64,000 bases of DNA, from positions 5,022,001-5,086,000 of the forward strand of contig JAXRKN010000038.1 in NCBI GenBank assembly GCA_038502055.1, read 5' to 3'. This DNA comes from Tanytarsus gracilentus. Lineage: Eukaryota > Arthropoda > Insecta > Diptera > Chironomidae. The notes under the pieces were generated by a model. It searched no databases, was not told the origin of the DNA, and saw nothing but the letters and a program-made list of their open reading frames with translations. The position numbers and the translations under genes are program-made. Positions 40,119 to 49,606 of the stretch are shown piece by piece. Position 1 is the stretch's first letter. Every line of letters starts with the position of its first letter.

Positions 40119-43100
40119 GGTTTCTTCCTACAGGGCGAAATAGATGAAAAATAGTGTCATTGCCTGCCAATAAAAGTCTCCTTGGCGTCATGCCACGGAA
40201 AAGAACCGACGAAATAATCCCTGATAGATTAAAAGCTTAATCTTATTTGTCAGTAAGCCAGTAAGCACACACACATGCTGCCTGATTTGTTTTCTCTCCA
40301 TTCATAATTTAATTTGAAAAATTTACTCTCATACATGAGAAATGAAGAATTAGAGAAGCGAGCGGAGAAAATTAAAAGGTAAACGAAAACTGACAGAATG
40401 AAAAATAGACAAAAATTATAGTGAAAAATGAATCATCAAATTAATTTTTGCTGAAAAGCTTTTTTGCCTGCAATAAAATCAAGTTTTGAGTTTTAAATTC
40501 TCAATTGAAAAATTATACTCTGTAAAAAAGCTCATCAAGAGCTTTCGAAATTTTAAAAAAGTTTATTTTAAAGCTTTTAACTTTTTCTCGCTGGGAAAAA
40601 ATTTTCTCATCAAGGCGAAACTTTTCAATGCTGTATAATTGGATTTTTCAACCTCCCACCTGTCTAATCTGTCTAACACTTTCTCATAAAATAACGAGTG
40701 AGTGTAATTAAAGCTTCCCGCAATACTCATTGTGGTGTGCAGAGAGACATGCAGCGGCATTATCTATCGTGCATGAATGCATGATTTATTTGCTTTATAA
40801 AATTTTTACAAGTCAGCTCTCTCGAATATTTCATACACGAGGTTTAAAATTTAAATTCCTCAGGCACACAAAACTCTCGGTGTAGCAAAAACTTTCGATG
40901 ACATGGCGGCAATGAAAATTAAATTAGTTCTACACTGAGTGGAGGGATAAAAAAAATCTAAAACTTTCTCCTTTAAATTTGTACCTTCTGCTGATGTTAG
41001 TGTGTCACACTCTCATGGAGAAAATTTCGCCCGAAGCAAGGTGTCAGAAGAAGAAAAAACTTTTAGAGGGTCTAGAGGGATAAAAAAAAAAGTTTAAAAG
41101 CTTCTTTTTTCGCATGCAATAATGCTCTCTAAAAATGGATGTTTGCCAAACTATTTAATGGTAACTTGTTTTTAAAAGCTTCTGAAATGTTCAAATATCA
41201 TTATTTTTCTCCCTTTAGAATATGTGTTACCATTTATTATGTGTTAACATGACGAGCTCTCAAGAATCTTTTTTTGTTACGACAGTACATTGTGTGTGTG
41301 CCTGGGATAAATGGCAAAATTTTGTCATCATTATGTGCGAGTGTGAGATAATAACGAGCAATATGGTGTACGAATGAAAATTAACACCGAAGGTGATAAG
41401 ATCTTTTGCACCATTTTGACATTATTATCATGAAAGTTCTTTGGGAAGGACGCACATAAAAAATATTAATTTTTAATAAACCTCGGTAATTTATTTGGCA
41501 GTTTATTTCCATTAAATTTGCCCGAGTTGAAAGCTTTATTAACGATAATTGACGTGAAGGGAAAAATAGAGATTGTGATAAAACTTTTAATCTTTGAAAG
41601 AAGTTTTGACAAATTTAAATTAAACTCAAAAATGTTAAATTTTAAAATCTCTAACAAATCTTTTCAAGCCTCATAAATATTTAATTGAAATTTAAAATTA
41701 TAATAAAAAGCAATTGGCAATGGAGCTGCATAGCAATGAGGATTATATACGAAAGCAAACGCAAAGCTATTAAATTCACTCAGCAGTGATGGAATTGGTT
41801 TTGATTTCCGCACAAATAATCCACTAAAAAATCGCATTGAACTTTTGTTCTCTTTCGTTGAAGGTTTGCCACAACAATAGCGGCAGCGAGGATTGGCATC
41901 ATAAAAAGAGAAAATGTGTCAGCGTGAAAAGATAAATGTGGAAAAAGAAAAATGTTTTCATTTCATATGTGCGAAATTTGCATGAATTTCCATTTTAGTC
42001 ATCATTTAAAGTTACTCCGCTTTTTCTACGCGCCCTGCATGATAAATGTATGTAACCTATTTTGCATAATTACCATAAAACCATCATCATAAGAGGTGCG
42101 CCATCAATATTGGGATGATTTATCGATTAATTTTTAATTTTTGTTTTGCGTGTCCAAAGATTTTTAAAATAAATTTATTTTTCTCGTTAGAAGCTCTTTC
42201 AACCATAAGTTCGTACTTCGTACGTGGTGTGTTATTCTGACAAGAGACGATTTAGAGTGAATTTATGAAGAAATAATGAAGTCCAATAAACAATGAAATG
42301 TCTCTAAAATAATTTTCTGAAAGTCACTCTAACTTAAAAGTCCAACAAAACTTTTTCATTTCAACATTTAGTTTTTCATTTTATTCATAAAATCTTCTTC
42401 TTATTTTGGCTTTACAATTTTATTTTTTCAAAAAAGTTTTCACATCTGTATAAAATAAAATATTTTTGCGACTGTTTTCAAAAGAATTTAATTGAAGAAA
42501 AAAATGTTTTCAATTTTTTTGTGTTGTAAATTACGCACATTTTGTCGCCATCTGTAAACGGCGTAACATTATGGACATTTTTTCTCTTGCTCTATATAAA
42601 TTTTTTTTTCGCCTTTTATGGTGAAACGCAAAATGTCTTTTATTGTGTATTTCTTTATTGTTTGACTTTTTTCTCATTTTGCCTAGCTAATATGAAATTT
42701 TCCTCTTTTTTCTATGTAAAGCACATTTTTATCACGCTCACAATGATAATAATTCTCATGAAAAAGATAAATTTTTAAGAAAAAGCTGCTTTTAGAGCGA
42801 GGGGGTTGAATGAGTAATTTCATAGACACACACATTTTGTATTTTTATCAAAATAACACGCAGAAATCTCTCGGATTTACTGGAGAAGCAGAAAAGTTTA
42901 AAACACTTCACGACTCGTGTGAGATCATGAACAATACATTTTATAATGCAGAATGAAAGGGAAATTTCTTCGATTTTACAAAAAAAAGAACCGGTAATGT
43001 CTATAATAAAAAAAAACAAACGGAAATCTCATAAAAGGTTGATGTTAAGGCGTAAATACGAAATTGATATTATTGTGTGAAACATAAGAAATTTATCGAT

Positions 43101-43478
43101 CACTAACAGTGGCACGGTCGCGTCATCATCGGAGGGGTAACAATTTGTTGCTTGTCGCTTTGGAAACTGTTGCTAGTTCAAAAATATTTCATTATAATTT
43201 CATTTTGCTTATTGCGCCTTTTGTTTCGGCAAAAGAAATTTATTTTTACCACCTGACTCTCTATTGGCAACTATTATTAACATTTCGCTATAAGAACTTT
43301 TTCTTGTTTTAGCTGTAATAACCGTTCATCAAAGCATGCTCTCTCGCACTATTCTATGACATCTTATATATTGCCGCGCTCTTGTTTATTTAATTGTTTT
43401 TCGTTTGATAAATTTTTCAATTAAGCTATTAAACTTTTCTAATTATTTCTCTCCTCTTCTTTGCACTTGATCATTAAG
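40119..43478. other. Intergenic region
   Basis: 3.4 kb of AT-rich sequence between the divergently read 5' end of DUS1L and the 3' end of the DHHC gene. No recognisable coding, RNA or mobile sequence. Scattered open frames of 60-80 codons have low complexity. Confidence 0.45.
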
Positions 43479-43488
43479 TTTATTTATT
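43479..43488 (-). promoter_or_regulatory. Polyadenylation signals overlapping the DHHC gene stop codon
   Basis: Read on the minus strand, AATAAATAAA contains the last codons and TAA stop (43482-43480) and two overlapping AATAAA hexamers. If either is used, the 3' UTR would be only some tens of bases long. Confidence 0.4.
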
Positions 43489-45879
43489 TTCCATTGCTTT
43501 GTTTCCACAGAGCGTTCCGCTTGTGGTGAGCGATGAAATACTGCAAGCATACTTGCATGCCAACTGTGGCGAAGCGGGATTAGAAAATCCTGACTCATGA
43601 ATTGGTGACAATGTTGGACTTTTATTGCGAAGAAGAATATTTTTTCTACGCTGACGTCGTATATTTTGAAGTGTAGGAACTTGCACTGCCGTCGAAGGCT
43701 GTATAATGGATAATGAGTCAGCCAAGTCTTGTAGGTCAGTCGAGGTTTTCAGTTTCCGTCGATTTGGCGCCGGAGCAGAGGGGATGATTGAATTTGAATG
43801 TAAATCAACACTATTGCCACCGTCAATGTTTAAATTATCACTTGAAGTTGTGCCAGGTAAGGGTCGAATTTGATTTTGCTTCAATACAGTTCCATTACCT
43901 CGACAACGTGGACGTCTATAGCGATTAATCATGCGAAAAACATATCTTAGTCTCACGGGCCAAGGACGAACGAGCTTTGATCGAGTCTTTTTAGGATTAT
44001 TACTCCCATTATTATTGTTATTATTGGCATTATTATTAAGTTTTGATGAGGCAACTAATTCACTTATTTCGCTGCATGTAGCCGAAATTGTCGAAATACT
44101 TCTCATGTTATCATGCGTTGATTGATGCACATTATTAGTACCGTTATTATCTCGATGATTTGTGTTAAAGTTATTTTCATAAAGAGGACTGTTATTGGCA
44201 CAACTGTCGATAGGAATCTCAATTTGTACATAGTGTGCTGGTGATGTGTTTGAACAAGCACCAGAAATCGAGGGTTGATTATTATGGCATGAAGAAATGT
44301 TTTGTAATGAATTTATGCCTGGCGCATCCACATCTTCAGGACTATTAGGAATGTTTGAACAACAATTCCACTTCCTACGCCATCGATGGTGCTTGCTGAT
44401 ATTTGTTTTCATACAGCATCTCATCTGCTTTTGATGCTCCAATTTCCTCGAAGGTTTTATGCGAAAGCTGCAGAATGCACATTGTTCCGAAAACTGAATT
44501 ATTTTTTGAATTCCATGCTGAGACTTAGTAATATGAGAAAATTCAGAACAACAATGGACGGTTCTTGTTGCTTTTTCTTCTCGACTAAAAGTCGTTTCGA
44601 CATTACTCGTTTCTTCTTCTAATACAGTACAAACATAAAAAGCTTTTTGCGATATTGTTGCAGCATTTGCAAATGACGATGCGGGAATATTATTAGATAA
44701 ATTGTCACTATTTTCAATGTCCTTTGTTTTCTCACAACAATGCAAGGTTTTCGGACGGTAGCGTGTATCGGAGGACGCTTTCAGTTTCGAACACACATAA
44801 AGTTCACTAGTGCAATTTTTCTTTTCATTTATTGTCCTAGACGGACCATTAACACTCGTTATTGTTGGACGATGATTGCGGATGTACTCGTATGTGGTTA
44901 GTCCGAGATAACAAATGTATATGTGAAAAAAGCAAAGATGTAAGAGGAGGCCCGCAGTAATGGCCGCTAAAATTGCCACAACACCAATAATAGCTAAAAA
45001 AATTGTGTCATATAGTCCAATACCCTCTCCTATCACGCCTCCATCACTGGTTGAGTTTGAAAGCGTTACATTATCTATCGTGAGAGTATCATTTAGAATG
45101 GAACTGTTGAGAAATTGATTGATTTGTGTGGAAAAATCGTCAATCAAAGATGATTCGTCATCTGTTGATATCGATGGTGGCGATGATGAGGGCAGCAAAA
45201 CACTTGTTTTATCCCAGAGATTTAACCAAGTTGGATTTACATAAAACAAAACAATTTGAGCTATTGCTGCGGCCAAAATGACCAGAACAGCGGCTACGGC
45301 GCTTGCAATACACATTAAAAACGGCACATAGTTTCTCGTTTTACTAACGCAACTGTTTAGGTATTTGCAATGATGGTCGAAAGCTTGAACACATTTATTG
45401 CAAACCGAACAGTGTTTGGTCCTCGGACTGCTCGTCTTAATATTACATAGATGACACCTGCCATTTTCGATAACATGTGAATGCTTTGCTCGATCAAACT
45501 CAGGCACTACTTTTCGTGTGCTTATTTTTCTCAATTCGATGTCGGCAGGATCAATAATTAATGCAGCTGTGTGGGAAATGACATGAATTACTAGTAACAC
45601 ACTTAGGGTAACGTTCAGAGACAATCGGATTATTGATTCTCGAAAAGTCGGTATTATGACTAAATATGATGTTAGAACGAATACAATTAGCGTAATCCAT
45701 CCGACAATCTGTAATGGATGCAGGGGAAGCTGCAATCCATTGATCCTCCGATCCTTGCGATATTCATTAGCACCGAGATTATTTTGAAACGAAATTAGCT
45801 TACTAAACCAATTGCTTTTGTGCGATTGTTGTACCGTTGCACTTCTATCGTTATTTCCGTGAGATTGCTCACTGAGCAT
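43480..45879 (-). CDS. DHHC palmitoyltransferase, ZDHHC1/11 type
   Basis: Protein S-acyltransferase of endomembranes. Single exon, 799 residues, start at ATG 45879. Two membrane segments (about residues 54-78 and 83-110) precede the Cys-rich domain, about 142-187 (CHLCNIKTSSPRTKHCSVCNKC), with the catalytic DHHC at 168-171. Two further membrane segments follow, about 185-224 and near 290-330, and the conserved TTxE motif appears as LTTYEYI. RRINGLQLPLHPLQIVGW near residue 44 and DPADIELR near 110 are typical of ZDHHC1/ZDHHC11. The segment between membrane helices 3 and 4 is unusually long and Ser/Asn-rich, with several N-glycosylation sequons. The C-terminal tail of about 450 residues is Ser/Asn-rich with clusters of Cys pairs. 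An AATAAA overlaps the stop codon. Confidence 0.93.
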   Translation of the reverse strand: MLSEQSHGNNDRSATVQQSHKSNWFSKLISFQNNLGANEYRKDRRINGLQLPLHPLQIVGWITLIVFVLTSYLVIIPTFRESIIRLSLNVTLSVLLVIHVISHTAALIIDPADIELRKISTRKVVPEFDRAKHSHVIENGRCHLCNIKTSSPRTKHCSVCNKCVQAFDHHCKYLNSCVSKTRNYVPFLMCIASAVAAVLVILAAAIAQIVLFYVNPTWLNLWDKTSVLLPSSSPPSISTDDESSLIDDFSTQINQFLNSSILNDTLTIDNVTLSNSTSDGGVIGEGIGLYDTIFLAIIGVVAILAAITAGLLLHLCFFHIYICYLGLTTYEYIRNHRPTITSVNGPSRTINEKKNCTSELYVCSKLKASSDTRYRPKTLHCCEKTKDIENSDNLSNNIPASSFANAATISQKAFYVCTVLEEETSNVETTFSREEKATRTVHCCSEFSHITKSQHGIQKIIQFSEQCAFCSFRIKPSRKLEHQKQMRCCMKTNISKHHRWRRKWNCCSNIPNSPEDVDAPGINSLQNISSCHNNQPSISGACSNTSPAHYVQIEIPIDSCANNSPLYENNFNTNHRDNNGTNNVHQSTHDNMRSISTISATCSEISELVASSKLNNNANNNNNNGSNNPKKTRSKLVRPWPVRLRYVFRMINRYRRPRCRGNGTVLKQNQIRPLPGTTSSDNLNIDGGNSVDLHSNSIIPSAPAPNRRKLKTSTDLQDLADSLSIIQPSTAVQVPTLQNIRRQRRKNILLRNKSPTLSPIHESGFSNPASPQLACKYACSISSLTTSGTLCGNKAMENK

Positions 45880-47564
45880 GATATTGACACCTGATTAATG
45901 AAGAAATAAACCAATGCACGTTTAATTTAAGGAACATCATATCACACACTTTCAATGTCAAAGTGAAACTATAAAATAATAAGTCACACTTGAACTATCC
46001 TCCTTTTTTATGCTCGCGTACTAGTATTTTTTGTTTCACTTGAATATTCCGCACATTCAAATGCTAACGAGTGACTATTTTCGGCATTAAAGCATTTCCT
46101 TTACGCTAGTTTTTGTGCTTTTTTTCTAAGTATATCCACTCTATTTTCTTCTTTTACAACACAACTTTAGCATTAGGAGCAACAATCTTGTTAAGTCAGT
46201 CAGTTTTTTGTCCGAGTAAGTTTTCCACGCAAAATTATATAATGAGCATTAATAATTTTATTTTCGAACGATATCTTTTTTCACAACACATTTTCTTGTT
46301 CTTTTAAAACTCAAGTCAGTGGGCTAATGATCAGACAGTCACCAAATTCTCTTCTTATTTTTCACCCACAATTCTCCTTTTCTTTTCGTTTCACTTTAAT
46401 GTTATCATCGACGTAACAATTTTTGTGTTGACTCTATTAAGGAGCTCTTTAAGTGTGACAAAATTGCCTTTAAGATAATTTTTTTTGATCACTTAAAGAT
46501 TTATAGAAGAGCGAAGCGTATTGAAGATATGGTTCTAAATATATTTTGACTTTATTTGTAAGCTTTAAAATACTTTTCCAAACAGTTTTATTTTCTCTTG
46601 ATAAAAAGTAAAAAATATATTGAAAGTAGCAAAGGTTAGGACTAAGCGCGAGGAAAGTCAAACTACTACTGAGTGGAGGAGCGTTTGATACCGTCTACAA
46701 AAGTACATTGAGAAATGAAGAGCGCTACGTGTTTTCAAACAACAATAAGGACATTCTGCGCATGTTGCCGGAGAGGGGAAATATCAACGTACAAGCATGA
46801 AACGATAATATTTCTTGAATTATATTTGAAAAGGTTAATGTCATAAATCACAATATCGCACATTTCTTTGTTTACTCACATTTCCAATGCAGTGAGGAAA
46901 ATGCAATTTTTTTTGTTCCATTTTTTTGGATGGCGGTAAGATCGCATGTCTTTTATCGAGAACGAAAAATCATTAAACCTTTGTGCATAATTTGCCGCTA
47001 ATATAGATCGAAATGAATGAACGTAGAGAATGGATTTTACGCTACAATAAAATATTTTGAATTTTTTTTCAAACAAATTTAATTAATTAATTTATCAACA
47101 TATTTTAAATATCGAATTAATTAACGTTTCAAAATTTTAATACTAATATATTAGCTCAAACACCGGAGTGAAAGAGAAACATATAAAATTGTGTTAATGG
47201 CATATCAGAACTCGTAATGTCTTTGAAATTATTTATAGTTCGCTTGTGCGAGGAGGTACGAGAGTTAGTTTAACATATTCAAGAAAGGTTAAGAGCTTTT
47301 TAGCTTCGAATAGCAATTCATTTCTGTGTGAATGAGAACATGTCATTTTTCTTTAAATCTTATGAGCTTTTAGATTTAGAAAATATTCTTAAATTTATTC
47401 TAAATCTTGTAATATTTTATAGAATCCGTATTTATTTTAATTTATTTAAAAATTACATTGTTAATTTTTTGCAGGAAGATAAAAGCTTTTAAATTCTTAT
47501 GAGAAATTTCCAATTGGAAAATATAGAATAAAAAATGTTTCAAAACCCACACGTGGGTGTTGCC
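45880..47564. other. Intergenic region
   Basis: AT-rich spacer upstream of the DHHC gene. No coding or structural feature identified. The DHHC promoter presumably lies in its left part. Confidence 0.4.
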
Positions 47565-47593
47565 GTGTAACCCACTTGTAACAGATCAGTATT

Positions 47594-47763
47594 GGCTTCC
47601 CCTTTGGCTTCCCCTTTTGGCTTCCCAAAAATGGCTTCCCAAAATGGCTTCCCAAAATGGCTTCCCAAAAATGGCTTCTCAAAAATGGCTTCGCAAAATG
47701 GCTTCCCAAAATTGCTTCCCAAATTGGCTTCCCAAATTGGCTTCCCAAAATGGCTTCCCACTG
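47594..47763. repeat. Irregular tandem GGCTTCCCAAAAT array
   Basis: About a dozen copies of a 12-14 base unit built on GGCTTCCCAAAA(A)T, with small length differences. It abuts the TTTCCATT-type array and poly(T) run that follow. Confidence 0.9.
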
Positions 47764-47888
47764 TGTTTCGACTGTGTTTCATTTTCCATTGTGTTTTATT
47801 TTCGATTGTGTTTTTTTTTCCATTGGGTTTCTTTTTTTTTTGTTTTTTTTTTTTTTTTTTTTTTTTTTTTGTTTCTTTTCGTTTTTTT

Positions 47889-48291
47889 ATTTTCCATTGT
47901 GTTTCATTTTCCATTGTGTTCCATTTTCCATTGTGTTCCATTTTCCATTGTGTTCCATTTTCCATTGTGTTCCATTTTCCATTGTGTTCCATTTTCCATT
48001 GTGTTCCATTTTCCATTGCGTTCCATTTTCCATTGTGTTCCATTTTCCATTGTGTTCCATTTTCCATTGTGTTCCATTTTCCATTGTGTTTCATTTTCCA
48101 TTGTGTTTTATTTTCCATTGTGTTTCATTTTCCATTGTGTTCCATTTTCCATTGTGTTCCATTTTCCATTGTGTTCCATTTTCCATTGTGTTCCATTTTC
48201 CATTGTGTTCCATTTTCCATTGTGTTCCATTTTCCATTGTGTTCCATTTTCCATTGTGTTCCATTTTCCATTGCGTTCCGTTTTCAATTAC
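47889..48291. repeat. 17-bp satellite, about 24 copies
   Basis: Tandem unit TTCCATTTTCCATTGTG, with rare C/T variants. Because 17 is not a multiple of 3 and the unit creates no stop, all frames on both strands stay open. They yield a 17-residue peptide repeat (FHFPLCSIFHCVPFSIV) that is an artefact of the period. Confidence 0.97.
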
Positions 48292-48600
48292 GAGTTCAAC
48301 GAGGTACATGAAGCCATACTTCTAAAAAATGGACATTAGGGGCACTCCTGGCCGGCCGTGATGGACATGCCTGCAAAATCATCATTGCCAATCAATTCCT
48401 GATGCAATTACGAGTTCAATGAGGTACATGAAGCCATACTTTTAAAAAATGGACATTAGGGGCACTACTGGCCGGCCGTGATGGACATTGGTGGCACTCT
48501 TGGATGGCCATGATAGACATTCCTCAAATATCATCAATGCCTTTCGATTCCTGATACAAATACGAGTTCAACGACATACATGAAGCCATATAACAGGAAA
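48287..48600. repeat. Direct repeats of an approximately 85-bp module
   Basis: The module beginning CAATTACGAGTTCAA and containing GGTACATGAAGCCATACTT and CTGGCCGGCCGTGATGGAC occurs at about 48287-48370 and 48405-48490. A third, diverged copy starts near 48559. It is part of the composite repeat, not coding. Confidence 0.85.
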
Positions 48601-48819
48601 TTTGTATGAAAAATGGCATTTAGGGCTGTCCATGGCACGACCTGTGGTCATGACCCTCATAATTCCTAAAATGGCCGAATCTAAATTCATAGACCTACCA
48701 TTTGGCGAAAACTAGAAGTCTCTAGCTATCTCAGGAGCCGAGATCTCGAAGGAACAGACAGACAGACGGACGGACGGAAATAGGCGCATATAAGTGTTAC
48801 ACCACTTCGTGGGTTACAC

Positions 48820-49606
48820 TAAAAAATATTTTTTTGCTGCGATAGAAAGGAAACTGAGATATTTATCACATATTTTCAAAGATTTTAGTGGAAATTAAGT
48901 TAATTTTAAGAGGTTAGAGAGACAGCGAGCAAGCAGGATAAGTTAGTGTGAAAATAATTTGCAAAAAAATGTAAACATTAAATTTTACTCACTTTTTTTT
49001 GCATTAATCTCAAAAAAGGCTTCTTATTTTTGTGCTACAAATATGTAGGATTTGCTAATTAATCACTTTTGCAGTCCTTAATTCAATTAGTGTTTTTAAT
49101 TCCTGATTTTATGAAAAATAATTAATGTTTTCCACTACACATGATTTAAAATGAGGCGAAAACTGAAGCGAAACTGAAATGTCACTGGAGAAAATTAACC
49201 ATATTAACTTGGAGTGAGGACATTTGGACTAAAAATATTGCCAAATGGACTTCAATTCTAGCAGTTTTTTTATTGCAAATGAAATACAAGAAAGAGAATT
49301 CCGAGAGAAACTTCAGTAATGAAAAATATCTGGACGTGACGGGATAAAAGCTATGGAACGCTCGTTGAATCTATAGCATTTTGGATTAATTGTTATCAAG
49401 TGCTTTTTTATATAAAAAAACTTTTTGATATTGCTAAAAACATGAGATTTAAAGCGAGCAAATGAAAAAAGAATTTCTTTTTTTCCTTCATTTTTAAAGT
49501 TGTGTAAAAGTCGATTTTAATAAATCTCAAAACGGAGAGATATATCAAATAGGATTTAAGCAATAATTTTTGTAGTTTTTAATGTGTAATTGTGTCGTCT
49601 AGTGAT
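48820..49606. other. Intergenic region and 5' flank of the sulfotransferase gene
   Basis: AT-rich; no gene seen. It presumably contains promoter and 5' UTR of the gene starting at 49607. Confidence 0.4.

Larger units (their letters stand above)
47565..48819. mobile_element. Composite repeat, probable non-autonomous element with short terminal inverted repeats
   Basis: An 11-bp perfect inverted repeat GTGTAACCCAC (47565-47575) / GTGGGTTACAC (48809-48819) bounds a unit made entirely of repeats. These are a GCTTCCCAAAAT array, a poly(T) run, a 17-bp satellite, two to three direct copies of an approximately 85-bp GC-richer module and a GACAGACAGACGGACGGACGG tract near the right end. No transposase is seen. 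Such tail tracts are common in insect interspersed repeats. I cannot assign a superfamily and found no clear target-site duplication. Confidence 0.5.

Noticed and set aside
47557..48339. Long open frames (up to 260 codons) on both strands
   Set aside because: They are produced by the 17-bp satellite and the GCTTCCC array; the peptides are strictly periodic in every frame.
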